A stretch of DNA of 64,000 bases from a marine gamma proteobacterium HTCC2080 (GTDB lineage: Bacteria > Pseudomonadota > Gammaproteobacteria > Pseudomonadales > Halieaceae), in contig AAVV01000014.1 of NCBI GenBank assembly GCA_000169115.1, positions 33,481-97,480 on the forward strand, read 5' to 3'. Positions 52,123 to 61,251 of the stretch are shown here, in pieces (positions within the stretch are counted from its first letter, which is position 1; every line of letters begins with the position of its first letter). The position numbers and the translations under genes are program-made. The notes beneath the pieces were generated by a model. It was not told the origin of the DNA. It saw only the letters and a program-made list of their open reading frames with translations, and did no database searches.

Positions 52123-53157
52123 ATGAAAGCATTGGTAAAAAAGCGCGCAGAGGAAGGTCTTTGGCTCGAAGATGTGCCCATTCCGGCAATCGGTGGCAAT
52201 GACGTACTCATCAAGGTCCACAAAACAGCGATTTGTGGCACGGACGTCCATATTTACAATTGGGATGCCTGGGCTCAAAAGACGATACCAGTGCCCATGG
52301 TCAGTGGGCATGAGTTTGCTGGAGAAATTGTTGAGCTAGGCAGTAACGTCACTGGGCTACAAGTGGGTGACATCGTTTCTGGAGAGGGGCACGTTGTCTG
52401 TGGTCGATGTCGAAATTGTCTAGCCGGTCGCTTGCATTTGTGCCCCAACACAATGGGAGTGGGCGTTAATCGTGACGGGGCTTTTGCTGAGTACCTCGCG
52501 ATACCTGCGACCAACGTCTTTCGCCCCAATGTTTATATCCCGACTGACTTACTAAGCATTTTCGATCCCTACGGAAATGCCGTACACACCGCCCTCTCCT
52601 TCAATATGGTTGGCGAGGATGTCATCATTACCGGGGCAGGTCCCATTGGTATTATGGCGGCGATGGTTGCCGGGCACTGCGGCGCACGCAACGTGATACT
52701 GACCGACGTTAATGAGTACAGACTAGATCTTGCCAAGCGGATTGTGCCGAAAGTGCAACCAATCAACGTCTCAAAGCAAGAGATCTCACGCAATTTTATG
52801 GAGAGCCTGGGCATACTCGAGGGTTTTGACGTTTGTTTGGAAATGTCGGGGTCTCCGGTAGCGTTCCAAGACGTTTTAAGCAAAATGATCAACGGGGGCA
52901 GCATCGCCATGTTAGGCCTAATGCCCGATGACACCGGTATTGCTTGGACTGATGTGGTCTTTAAGGGTCTCAATATCAAAGGTATTTACGGCCGGGAAAT
53001 GTACGAGACTTGGTACAAAATGGTGATGATGGTGCAGAGCGGTTTGCCCATAGATCGCATCATTACCCACCGACTTCACTACACCGAATTTCAGGAAGGC
53101 TTCGACATTATGCGTTCAGGGCAATCTGGAAAAATTATACTCAACTGGAAGGACTGA
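52123..53157 (+). CDS. tdh: L-threonine 3-dehydrogenase
   Basis: A 344-residue zinc alcohol-dehydrogenase-family enzyme that oxidises threonine to 2-amino-3-ketobutyrate. The catalytic zinc site is in [11 protein letters not shown] and GHEFAGE. The structural zinc cysteines are in [15 protein letters not shown], and the NAD fold is [15 protein letters not shown]. The [14 protein letters not shown] block of Tdh appears as [10 protein letters not shown]. It is followed by kbl after 1 bp; the order tdh-kbl is reversed relative to E. coli. Confidence 0.97.
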   Translation: MKALVKKRAEEGLWLEDVPIPAIGGNDVLIKVHKTAICGTDVHIYNWDAWAQKTIPVPMVSGHEFAGEIVELGSNVTGLQVGDIVSGEGHVVCGRCRNCLAGRLHLCPNTMGVGVNRDGAFAEYLAIPATNVFRPNVYIPTDLLSIFDPYGNAVHTALSFNMVGEDVIITGAGPIGIMAAMVAGHCGARNVILTDVNEYRLDLAKRIVPKVQPINVSKQEISRNFMESLGILEGFDVCLEMSGSPVAFQDVLSKMINGGSIAMLGLMPDDTGIAWTDVVFKGLNIKGIYGREMYETWYKMVMMVQSGLPIDRIITHRLHYTEFQEGFDIMRSGQSGKIILNWKD

Positions 53158-53158
53158 T

Positions 53159-54352
53159 ATGAGTTTTCGTGCTGCTCAGCAGAGTTTTGTTGAAGAAATC
53201 GCCGATATTAAATCGGCAGGTCTTTGGAAGACTGAGCGCGTCATTGCGTCAGATCAAAAAAACGACATTACACTTTCAGATGGCGCCAACGTGGTGAACA
53301 TGTGCGCAAACAACTATTTAGGACTAGCGAATCATCCCAAAGTGAAGCAGGCGGCCAGTGACAGCTTGCAACAGTGGGGCTTTGGTGCCGCTTCAGTGCG
53401 GTTTATCTGCGGCACTCAAGAAATCCATAAAACCTTGGAGCAAAGGGTAAGTCGATTCTTGGGTATGGAGGACACCATTTTGTACGCAGCCTGCTTCGAC
53501 GCCAACGCAGGTTTGTATGAAACAATATTGGGGCCAGAGGATGCCGTCATTTCTGACGAGCTCAATCATGCTTCAATTATCGACGGAATCCGTTTGTGTA
53601 AAGCGGCTCGCTATCGTTATAAAAATAACGATATGGCCGACCTTGAGGTGCAGTTACAGGCGGCTAAAGAGGCTGGTGCTAGGCGCATACTGGTTACAAC
53701 AGATGGCGTATTTTCTATGGACGGTACGATTGCCCAGCTCGATGTTATTTGTGACCTCGCGGAAAAATACGACGCTATGGTGCATCATGATGACTGTCAT
53801 GCGACGGGTTTTATGGGAGCCCAAGGTCGTGGAGTTCATGAATACTGCAATGTCATAGATCGTGTGGATATTACGACCGGCACCTTTGGCAAGGCCTTGG
53901 GGGGCGGATCCGGAGGTTATACGGCTGGGCGTCAGGAGATCATCGACTTGCTGCGACAGCGTTCGCGGCCTTACCTGTTTTCAAACACATTAACGCCATC
54001 AATCTGCGCCGCATCGCTTACGGTTCTTGATATGCTTGAGGCGTCGACTGAGCTGCGGGATCGACTTCATGACAATACCCAGTACTTTAGAGCACAAATG
54101 CTAACCCACGGTTTTGCAGTCCCTGAGGGCGATCACCCCATTGTTCCCGTAATGCTGGGAGACGCGATTGTGGCCCAGAAGATGTCCCAACGCCTGCTAG
54201 AGCTAGGCATTTATGCGGTCGGCTTCTTTTATCCTGTGGTTCCCAAGGGGAAGGCGCGTATTCGAGTGCAAATTTCAGCAGGGCATACCCGAGAGAATCT
54301 TGACAAAGCGGTTGCCGCCTTTAGTCAGGCGCAGCAAGAGCTGGTTGCATAG
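53159..54352 (+). CDS. kbl: 2-amino-3-ketobutyrate CoA ligase (glycine C-acetyltransferase)
   Basis: A 397-residue PLP enzyme that cleaves 2-amino-3-ketobutyrate with CoA to glycine and acetyl-CoA. Motifs are [50 protein letters not shown] and the PLP-lysine region [15 protein letters not shown]. With Tdh it forms the threonine-to-glycine route. Confidence 0.97.
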   Translation: MSFRAAQQSFVEEIADIKSAGLWKTERVIASDQKNDITLSDGANVVNMCANNYLGLANHPKVKQAASDSLQQWGFGAASVRFICGTQEIHKTLEQRVSRFLGMEDTILYAACFDANAGLYETILGPEDAVISDELNHASIIDGIRLCKAARYRYKNNDMADLEVQLQAAKEAGARRILVTTDGVFSMDGTIAQLDVICDLAEKYDAMVHHDDCHATGFMGAQGRGVHEYCNVIDRVDITTGTFGKALGGGSGGYTAGRQEIIDLLRQRSRPYLFSNTLTPSICAASLTVLDMLEASTELRDRLHDNTQYFRAQMLTHGFAVPEGDHPIVPVMLGDAIVAQKMSQRLLELGIYAVGFFYPVVPKGKARIRVQISAGHTRENLDKAVAAFSQAQQELVA

Positions 54353-54551
54353 TGTGTCGATAGTGGAGTTTTTGGGGGAGCGTATTTTAAAAGTTGCGCT
54401 GTGAGAGGAGCGCCTGACAAATAACGCCAGGAGACAAACTTGTCTTGAGGGCGCTTAGCACCGTGATTTTTGGAGCACAGATCTACTGGTGTAGACCTGT
54501 GCTAGCGACCTAGGAACTATCTAGTGTCGCGTGGCGACACCTGAATCGTTA

Positions 54552-54842
54552 CTACTTTATGACGCAGTATTCGCCGTATTCAGCGACTTCTTGGGTTGTC
54601 CAATCGGACTTGGCTTTTTCATCAAGATTTTCACACCACTTGTCACTGCCTATGGTTGTGGCGTCGAGGAGACAGTGCTTGGCATAGCTCTTACGGTCGT
54701 CGCCAGTCCAGTCACCTTTTGGAATCGCCTTTTGAGCCTCACACCAGCCGGCACTTCCGGGCTTGTCAGCACAGCCTGTTAGTAACAGGCCAGCGCTTAG
54801 TAAAAGAGCTCCCATCGTAGAACGCTTGTGCATGGGTGTCAT
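54552..54842 (-). CDS. DUF3012 lipoprotein with two repeat units
   Basis: A 96-residue lipoprotein with lipobox LLLTGC (Cys24). The mature part consists of two related units, GWCEAQKAIPKGDWTGDDRKS-YAKHCLL (about 32-60) and KWCENLDEKAKSDWTTQEVAEY-GEYCVI (about 68-95). Each has W-C, D-W-T and a late C. The CxxxxxxxKGDWT...C pattern is that of DUF3012, which usually occurs once. GGAGG lies close upstream of the ATG. The location should be the outer-membrane inner leaflet; function unknown. Confidence 0.85.
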   Translation of the reverse strand: MTPMHKRSTMGALLLSAGLLLTGCADKPGSAGWCEAQKAIPKGDWTGDDRKSYAKHCLLDATTIGSDKWCENLDEKAKSDWTTQEVAEYGEYCVIK

Positions 54843-55022
54843 ACTGCCTCCAGATTGCTAAAGATTTAACGCAGAGCTTAGTCTAGATTGCCCTGCACGG
54901 GAGGTTCATTTGGTGGCAATTTTGGCGCGGGTGGCTGTTGTTTCAGGTGGTAACGGTCTTTGGGTTCTAAGTTAGATAAAGAACGACCGGCTTACTATCG
55001 ATTAACCTGACTTGCGGCAAAA

Positions 55023-56318
55023 TTAACCGCCGATTCGATCAAGCAGGCTATAAAACAGCATGCCTGCTATCTGTCCCGGACGCCGCAGTAGGGTTCCACC
55101 GGGGAAACCCCGGGTTGGCACAGAGGCCATCCTTGAGAAATCGTCGGTATCCCCAGAAATGGCCGCGGCTAAAAGGTAGCCCGCCATGGTGGCTGTGGGA
55201 ACGCCGTGACCCGAGAATCCCTGAGCATAATAAGTACGACGACCCAGACGACCAAAGTCAGGCATGCGATTCATCGTAATACCCAGCGTGCCTCCCCAGC
55301 CGTATTCAACCGCAACGTCTACCAGGTTCGGGTAGATTTTGAGCATGTGGGGCCACACAAACCGCGCAATATCTTTTGGAAATTTGGCACCGTAGGTTTC
55401 ACCGCCCCCAAAGAGTAGGCGGCCATCACCCGACAGCTTCCAGTAGTTAATGACAAAGAGGGTGTCAGACAGGCTCACATTGTCGCGACAGACTGCGGTC
55501 TGCTGTGCCTCGGAGAGCGGTTCGGTGGCTAAAATAAAATTATTAATAGGCATAATGTTGCCCGCGATACGTGGCTCCAATTTGCCGAGATAACCGTTGC
55601 AGGCTAAAACCAGAAAACGTGCATTTACTGTGCCATTGCTTGTTTTGACCTGCACTTGCCCATTTTTGGACTCGTCATAGCTGAGTACCCGACTATTTTC
55701 AAAAATATTTGCACCTAGGAGATCAGCCGCTTTAGCTAGGCCGAAGGCATACTTCAGGGGGTGTAGGTGTCTAGCACCTAGGTCAAGTAATGCTCCGTGG
55801 TGATGATTAGCTGTAGTCATCCAGGCAGTCTCAGTCGCGTCGACGAAACGCATCTGGTCATAGTCATAAGTTTTATCAAGGTACTCCACCTCCTCTTGCA
55901 GCCCTTTGGTGTGTCTTCGTTTGGCTGCTAGGTGCAAGTTACCAGTTCCTAATTCACACTCAATTTTGAACTCATCAATTAGATTAACGACGAGGTCTAC
56001 TGCCTCTAAACCGAGGCGCCATAGGTCTTTTGCGGTCCCAAGGCCTACCCACCGCTCTAGGTCTTCTTGATCAGCGCGTTGACCCGTGCCGACATGGCCG
56101 CCATTACGACCCGAAGCGCCCCATCCCACACGCTCAGCCTCCAACAAGGTGACGGAAAATCCGAGCTTGCGAAGATGAATGGCGGTTGAAAGCCCGGTGT
56201 AACCTCCACCCACAATACAAACATCAGAAGCGATCTCTCCCGATAGCTTTGGAAAGTCCCTATGAGGTGATGCTGAGGCGGCATACCAGGAATCGACGTG
56301 TCTGGAGGTATCAGTCAT
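55023..56318 (-). CDS. puuB: FAD-dependent oxidoreductase, gamma-glutamylputrescine oxidase-like
   Basis: A 431-residue DAO-fold flavoprotein. The N-terminal FAD motif is DVCIVGGGYTGLSTAIHL, with EAERVGWGASGRNGGHVG after it. C-terminal features are GGTLGITMNRMPDFGRLG and YYAQGFSGHGVPTATMAG. All match the PuuB/glycine-oxidase-like group. ATG 56318 is preferred over an in-frame GTG at 56324. Divergence from a glutamine-synthetase-like gene supports a polyamine role: PuuA glutamylates the amine and PuuB oxidises the product. The aldehyde dehydrogenase and hydrolase of the full pathway are not nearby. Confidence 0.82.
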   Translation of the reverse strand: MTDTSRHVDSWYAASASPHRDFPKLSGEIASDVCIVGGGYTGLSTAIHLRKLGFSVTLLEAERVGWGASGRNGGHVGTGQRADQEDLERWVGLGTAKDLWRLGLEAVDLVVNLIDEFKIECELGTGNLHLAAKRRHTKGLQEEVEYLDKTYDYDQMRFVDATETAWMTTANHHHGALLDLGARHLHPLKYAFGLAKAADLLGANIFENSRVLSYDESKNGQVQVKTSNGTVNARFLVLACNGYLGKLEPRIAGNIMPINNFILATEPLSEAQQTAVCRDNVSLSDTLFVINYWKLSGDGRLLFGGGETYGAKFPKDIARFVWPHMLKIYPNLVDVAVEYGWGGTLGITMNRMPDFGRLGRRTYYAQGFSGHGVPTATMAGYLLAAAISGDTDDFSRMASVPTRGFPGGTLLRRPGQIAGMLFYSLLDRIGG

Positions 56319-56434
56319 AAGCACTCATTGTGTGAAACCGAGTTAGGGGTCTTATTCAATTGTTGATTTTACACCCTTGCGGTGGAACTCGCTTGCCCCG
56401 CATACTTCTGCCTCTTCCATTACCGGTTGATTTT

Positions 56435-57865
56435 ATGAGTTCCAAGCTCTCGGGTGAGACCAATACAGAAACCCGCATTCACAGTCCTGAAAATGCCAGC
56501 GGATCCCTTCTGATACCTCCGGAGGAAATGGCGACAATTACGGCCTGGCTCAAGGAGCACAAAATTTCGGAGGTTGAGTGTATTGTTCCTGACCTCACCG
56601 GTAACGCGCGGGGCAAATTTATACCGGCGCATCAGTTCACCGAACAATTGGAACAGAAGCTACCGGAATCTATTTTGGTTCAGACGGTCACCGGCGAGTA
56701 CACCGATGATCATTGGGATTTTGTCGAACCTACCGATACCGACATGATGTTGCGTCCCGATGCCTCGACGTTACGTCGCGTGCCTTGGGCTCGTGAACCC
56801 ACTGCACAGATTATTGCAGACTGCCTCAAAGCAGATGGCACTCCCCATCCACTATCCTCACGAAACGTGTTGCGTTATGTCCTAGGGCTCTATGAGGAAG
56901 CGGGGCTAAAGCCTGTTATTGCCCCCGAAGTTGAGTTTTATCTGGTCCATAAAAATACAGACCCTGATTACGAATGTATGCCGCCTAAAGGGCGCTCAGG
57001 GCGTCGTGAAGTGGCGCGCCTTTCTTACAGTATTGACGCCGTCGCTGAATTTGAAGATTTCGTAGAGGATATGTATGACTACGCTGATGCGCAGTCGCTG
57101 GCAGTAGATACCCTTATCCACGAAAACGGCGCTGCGCAGATGGAGATCAATTTTCGTCATGGTGATCCATTGGCCATGGCGGATCAGGTGTTCGCCTTTA
57201 AGCGGACGGTGCGGGAAACGGCCCTAAAACACGACATGTACGCCACGTTTATGGCTAAGCCCATGCAGCGTGAGCCCGGTAGTGCGCTGCATATCCACCA
57301 GTCTATTTTATCCCTCGAAGATGGCAGTAACATTTTTGCGGGCAAAGACGGCAAACCAACAGCTGCCATGATGCATTACCTGGGCGGGTTGCAGCGATAC
57401 ACCCCGGAGCTGATTAGTTTTTACGCCCCCAACGTAAATTCCTATCGCCGATTGGCCCCTGATATCTCGGCACCTATCAATTTGAGTTGGGGTTTTGATA
57501 ACCGCACCACGGCTTTTCGAGTGCCTAACAGTACGCCGGAAAACTTGCGTATTGAAAATCGTTTTCCCGGGGTAGACGCCAACCCTTATCTCGCAATAAC
57601 GGCAACGCTTGCGAGTGGCTTGTTGGGAATGCGTCAAGGTCTACAGCCGACTGAACCCCATCAGGGCACCGCGAACGATGAAGCCGTAGTGGTGGCGCGT
57701 ACTTTGGAGGAGGGTGTGCGACAGTTAAACGATACACCCGAGTTACAGCAAATGATTGGCGAGCTGTTTATGCGCGCTTACGCCGCAGTAAAGCTTGACG
57801 AATTCGAGGAATTCAACCGAGTAATCAGCTCTTGGGAGCGTGAACACCTGTTATTGCAGGTGTAG
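56435..57865 (+). CDS. puuA: Glutamine-synthetase-like gamma-glutamylpolyamine synthetase
   Basis: A 476-residue ligase of the glutamine synthetase fold from ATG 56435. A frame opening 25 codons upstream has no family-like sequence. Metal and substrate motifs are VIAPEVEFYLVHK, ENGAAQMEINFRHGD, GSALHIHQSI and the Arg-rich APNVNSYRRLAPDISAP, with VPNSTPENLRIENRFPG near the end. The sequence DLTGNARGKFIPAHQF resembles the PuuA/GlnA3-type group rather than the assimilatory GlnA. The adjacent puuB-like gene supports glutamylation of putrescine or a related amine. The exact amine is unknown. Confidence 0.85.
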   Translation: MSSKLSGETNTETRIHSPENASGSLLIPPEEMATITAWLKEHKISEVECIVPDLTGNARGKFIPAHQFTEQLEQKLPESILVQTVTGEYTDDHWDFVEPTDTDMMLRPDASTLRRVPWAREPTAQIIADCLKADGTPHPLSSRNVLRYVLGLYEEAGLKPVIAPEVEFYLVHKNTDPDYECMPPKGRSGRREVARLSYSIDAVAEFEDFVEDMYDYADAQSLAVDTLIHENGAAQMEINFRHGDPLAMADQVFAFKRTVRETALKHDMYATFMAKPMQREPGSALHIHQSILSLEDGSNIFAGKDGKPTAAMMHYLGGLQRYTPELISFYAPNVNSYRRLAPDISAPINLSWGFDNRTTAFRVPNSTPENLRIENRFPGVDANPYLAITATLASGLLGMRQGLQPTEPHQGTANDEAVVVARTLEEGVRQLNDTPELQQMIGELFMRAYAAVKLDEFEEFNRVISSWEREHLLLQV

Positions 57866-57874
57866 TTGCGAGCA

Positions 57875-58720
57875 ATGGTCAACACACTGCGCGAAGACGG
57901 ATCTGGGGAAATATTTGCTCGTGTTTATAAGGCACTGAAGTATGTTGTCTATGGGCTTCTGTCGGTAAACATTGCGCTATTTCTCAACGAAGAAATGGCA
58001 TCCTCTGCCCATGCAGCCCCCTCAGGCATGGATCTTTTTACGGTTATCCAACTATTTTCTGCGACCCTAGATACCGCAGCTTGGGTGCTGCTGCTACTAC
58101 TTTTTGAGCTTGAAACTGCGGTAATCCCTGACGAGCGATTGGTAGGCAGAACGCAATGGATCATTCACGGTATTCGCCTAATCTGTGGTCTCGCCATTGT
58201 TTCCGCATTTTGGGGTTATCTGGGTGAATGGCAGGTCTTCTGGAAATCTGAGGCTCTTCAGGTGCCTGCCTGCGAGTTAGTTGGTCAAGGCTGGTCGGTA
58301 TTGCTCGATTTCGATAAGTTCATTGCGCTTGACGCTCAGAGTTGTGTTGCGCTGGGCGCTGAAGTCGTTGTTTTAACGGAGTTGGAACAAGTCGTTGCGA
58401 CACCGATGGCCCTCAATAGCGCCTATCAGCTTGGGCTCGTTGACGTAATCAACTCCGCCACCTGGATTTTAGTGGTGGTGCTTTTGGAAATCGAGGTGCG
58501 TTTGCAGCTGTGGGGTGGGGTACCCCAAAAATTTCAGCGGCCATTCAGTGGTGCCAAGATTGTGTTGTACCTTACGCTGGCTATTGCAGCGGTTTATTGG
58601 GGGTTTGAAGGTGAGTTCCTGGATTTTTGGGATGCTGCTCTGTGGCTATTTGCCTTCGTGTTTATTGAGCTCAATGTGTTTGAATGGCAGCGGGACTTAG
58701 CGAAAGAAGCGCGACAGTAA
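57875..58720 (+). CDS. Membrane protein with three related two-helix units
   Basis: A 281-residue protein from ATG 57875, 9 bp after the puuA-like stop (a TTG at 57866 opens the frame). Six helices fall into three pairs. The second helix of each pair repeats W-x7-E-[LI]-[EN]: W70/E78/E80, W197/E205/E207, W257/E265/N267. The first helices share Gly/aromatic endings (AFWGYLGEWQ and VYWGFEGEF). A 50-residue soluble loop with two cysteines (CELVGQGWS, SCVALGAE) lies between units 1 and 2. I recognise no family. The in-membrane acidic residues suggest a proton or cation path. It could be cotranscribed with the puuA-like gene. Confidence 0.78.
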   Translation: MVNTLREDGSGEIFARVYKALKYVVYGLLSVNIALFLNEEMASSAHAAPSGMDLFTVIQLFSATLDTAAWVLLLLLFELETAVIPDERLVGRTQWIIHGIRLICGLAIVSAFWGYLGEWQVFWKSEALQVPACELVGQGWSVLLDFDKFIALDAQSCVALGAEVVVLTELEQVVATPMALNSAYQLGLVDVINSATWILVVVLLEIEVRLQLWGGVPQKFQRPFSGAKIVLYLTLAIAAVYWGFEGEFLDFWDAALWLFAFVFIELNVFEWQRDLAKEARQ

Positions 58721-58825
58721 TTACCAGAAGTACCTGGCCTTCAAAAGATTCAATTGGCACTGTTGGTGTTAGAGCCGGTCATCCTCAGGTGTTATACGAA
58801 TGGCCACTCGTCGCATTACCGAGAC

Positions 58826-59056
58826 TCAGTCGTCGTAGAGCTCGAAATTGAAATCTCCTAGCTCTTCTCGAAGCCGCAGTGTCTCAAGGCGCTTTTCTGC
58901 TCGGCGCCGCTTCTCTGCCAATGAGGGCCTAAAGATGCTAATTTTGGCATCGTCCATAACATCAGGTGGCTCGTCGTCCAGGTCCTCCATGAGTGGCTCA
59001 AGAAAATCCTCTGAGCTCACTGAATCCTCACTGTGTGTTGCAGTACGCTCACCCAT
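58826..59056 (-). CDS. Small charged protein, PA3496-like putative envelope integrity family
   Basis: A 76-residue hydrophilic protein with an acidic first half (DLDDEPPDVMDD) and a basic helix SLAEKRRRAEKRLETLRLREELGDF, ending NFELYDD. The helix-plus-'ELxDFxFxL' end resembles the PA3496 family of pseudomonads. GGGAGGTG sits six bases before ATG 59056; an in-frame GTG at 59062 is less well placed. Function is not established. Confidence 0.68.
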   Translation of the reverse strand: MGERTATHSEDSVSSEDFLEPLMEDLDDEPPDVMDDAKISIFRPSLAEKRRRAEKRLETLRLREELGDFNFELYDD

Positions 59057-59381
59057 AACCACCTCCCGATGATTTAGAACTCAATGCGTAGGCACTCTCG
59101 CAAGCATAGTTGGCCTCAATAACACCGTTGTAGACAAGAATCTTTTTGGCCTTAAAGCGCTGCTGTAAATAACTGAAAAAACTAGGGCGGCCCGCCTAAA
59201 AACCCTTGGTTACGGTTGGAGAAATCCGTTTCTCCTGTCTATGACCCAGCTTCCTGCTAGGCGGCGGACCGCTATTTCAGGGTTGCAAATGCCATGCCAG
59301 CTTATTTTTCAAGGAGATCCGTGGGTTTTGAGGTGCTGCTTTGCAATTTTGGACGCGTCCGCAGGTTTTAATGGTGTCCAA
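59057..59381. other. Intergenic stretch of 325 bp with a perfect hairpin
   Basis: GGAGAAA (59218-59224) pairs with TTTCTCC (59229-59235) around a TCCG loop. A smaller GGGCGGCCC element lies some 30 bp before it. There is no T tract. No convincing gene: a 73-codon frame at 59241-59462 overlaps the kinase-like gene end in antisense and lacks protein character. Confidence 0.4.
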
Positions 59382-59897
59382 TCAGCGAGAGAGGGCGTCC
59401 AGTTTTTTCATCAGCTGGTCAACCAGCGCCTCTGGTGCCGCGTCATCTACCGCAACAGTTAGCTTCGCCCAGCGCTCATAAAGTGGTACGCGCTCACGAT
59501 AAATATCGGCCAGGGTTTGTTCCTTAGATGAGGCGATTCCTCGATCTGGAGCCAGAGAGATGCGGTACTCGACGGTGTCGAGACGGGCGCTTAGGAACAC
59601 CACTATCGAAGCCTCAGCAAGTCGTGCCATCACCTTTGGGCTATAAACGACCGAGCCCCCCGTGGAGATCACGCTTGGATGAATTGGCATATCGAGTAAG
59701 ACTTGCTCCTCTAACCGACGCAGGTATACGTGGTCATGCTGGTCAATAATTTCTGCCAGTGTCGCCTTTTCCTGATTTTGAATGAGGATGTCAGTGTCGA
59801 CAAAATTCGCGCCTAGGCGCTTGGCTAACAAAACACCTACGGTGCTTTTGCCGCTACCAGGAAAGCCAATCAGACTGATGATTTGCTCGCTGGACAT
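59382..59897 (-). CDS. Shikimate-kinase-like protein (second, divergent copy)
   Basis: A 171-residue P-loop kinase with Walker A GFPGSGKST (11-19), DTD (34-36), LRRLEE (59-64) and RVPLYERWA (136-144), all as in shikimate kinases. Two active-site features differ from aroK at 31143: the TGGG substrate loop reads STGGS (78-82), and the lid RPLL is replaced by PDRGI (117-121). The basic residues needed for shikimate binding are partly kept. It may be a less active isoenzyme or act on another small polyol acid. GGGGGA precedes the ATG. Confidence 0.8.
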   Translation of the reverse strand: MSSEQIISLIGFPGSGKSTVGVLLAKRLGANFVDTDILIQNQEKATLAEIIDQHDHVYLRRLEEQVLLDMPIHPSVISTGGSVVYSPKVMARLAEASIVVFLSARLDTVEYRISLAPDRGIASSKEQTLADIYRERVPLYERWAKLTVAVDDAAPEALVDQLMKKLDALSR

Positions 59898-60126
59898 TCT
59901 GTCCCCCTATATTTGAAGAGTTACCGCGCGTTGGTCTCTAGCAGGCTCTAGAGGGAAAGCATCGACGCTGACGCTTTGTATTTTACCATTCCCTCGACCG
60001 AGAGTCTCATAGTTAAGATGGGCATGATGCCGGCATTGCATTACGACGCTGGGTTTTCAGAAATGATTGGTTACCTTATTTTTTGACGAAGCGAGCTTTG
60101 TGTATTTATTGGAGTTCCCGCGCTTT

Positions 60127-61251
60127 TTAATCCTTGGTGTTACCCCAGGGATTTAGCCCAGTCGGCAGTGAGCTGCCCTTGAGCGCTACCCAAAGTCCTT
60201 CCCCTGCGTGACGCAATAAATTTAACGTTTTTCTTATCTGGTTTAACCGCCTCGAAGCGATCAGTCGCCAACTTAAAAACCCTAGCAAGAGAATTGTAGC
60301 GGCATAAAATAGCGCTTTAGCCGTTTCTGTCTTGGATGCCGGTCGGGGAGGCAGTGCGCCGCTAATTGAAATGCTGAGGGGATCAGTTGTTAGAACTTCC
60401 AGTTGTTGGTTTTTGGTATTCCACCAGTTCACGACAACCCCGGGAATTTCAACGACCCCGGGCGCCCCTGCAATCCAGCTTATTCTGTCGCTTCGACTTG
60501 CCGTCAGGCCACCCCGATTTGAGCGGTTACGAAGCACCGGAGGTTCGGGATACGTTTGTAGCAGTGGGTCGTTTGGGCTGGTGGTTCTGGGCAGTAGCAT
60601 AGCCATAACGTCATCTGCCTTAATGGTAATGCGACGATTAATGGCAGCACCCAAATAGGTATCTAGTGAGCCCTCGATGGTTTGTACTAGTGTTACCGAA
60701 GGGCTTGCTACCCATTGCTTTACCCCCACTAGGGCGGGTGGGATATTGGTGACAACCGTCAGGGCCTGTGTTTCAAGTGTACTAGCCACGGCTTCACTGG
60801 GAGATTTCGAGACTGAAACGCTCACTTTCAGAGGTGGGATGATTAGGCTGCCCGGTCGAGTGGCAAACACGTCAATGAACCAGCGCTGAACTGTCCAACT
60901 TTCACCATCACGCCGCTCGGTGGCGTTGGCTGCAAAATCTTGATTTTGCAGTAGTAGCAACCCAGGCACCTCAGGCAGTTTGATCCGTGTCCCGGCGGTG
61001 AACCAACGCGGGGTAGCGACAGTTACCTCGAGTTTAATGCGTTGGCCCGGAACCGCGCCCTCTGCCGGTATCAAGCGCGCACTAATCTCTACCAGCTGTT
61101 CCTCTGCGAGAGCGACGCTCGATAGGCTGAGCAAGAGTGCTGCTTGAATAGCAACAGAGCCGGCACACCCGCTAAGCCACAGAACATAGCCTTGGAGCCG
61201 ATCTCTAAAGTTTGGTGATTTCCTAAATGCTCGGCTCAAGTTCACAATCAT
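60127..61251 (-). CDS. batD: BatD-like membrane protein
   Basis: A 374-residue protein with an N-terminal signal or anchor (about residues 22-50). A beta-rich periplasmic region (PGQRIKLEVTVATPRWFTAGTRI, RPGSLIIPPLKVSVSVS) is followed by a C-terminal membrane helix (about 308-328, AKALFYAATILLLGFLSW) with a basic tail. It is shorter than the BatD of about 550 residues in Bacteroides, but its place after the VWA genes and the 'PGQ...I..PP..V' pattern support the call. Bat proteins are linked to envelope stress resistance (family knowledge). The start overlaps the upstream gene by 4 bp. Confidence 0.82.
   Translation of the reverse strand: MIVNLSRAFRKSPNFRDRLQGYVLWLSGCAGSVAIQAALLLSLSSVALAEEQLVEISARLIPAEGAVPGQRIKLEVTVATPRWFTAGTRIKLPEVPGLLLLQNQDFAANATERRDGESWTVQRWFIDVFATRPGSLIIPPLKVSVSVSKSPSEAVASTLETQALTVVTNIPPALVGVKQWVASPSVTLVQTIEGSLDTYLGAAINRRITIKADDVMAMLLPRTTSPNDPLLQTYPEPPVLRNRSNRGGLTASRSDRISWIAGAPGVVEIPGVVVNWWNTKNQQLEVLTTDPLSISISGALPPRPASKTETAKALFYAATILLLGFLSWRLIASRRLNQIRKTLNLLRHAGEGLWVALKGSSLPTGLNPWGNTKD

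Noticed and set aside
59241..59462. 73-codon plus-strand frame near the shikimate-kinase-like gene
   Set aside because: Antisense to the kinase 3' end, no ribosome site, no protein features.
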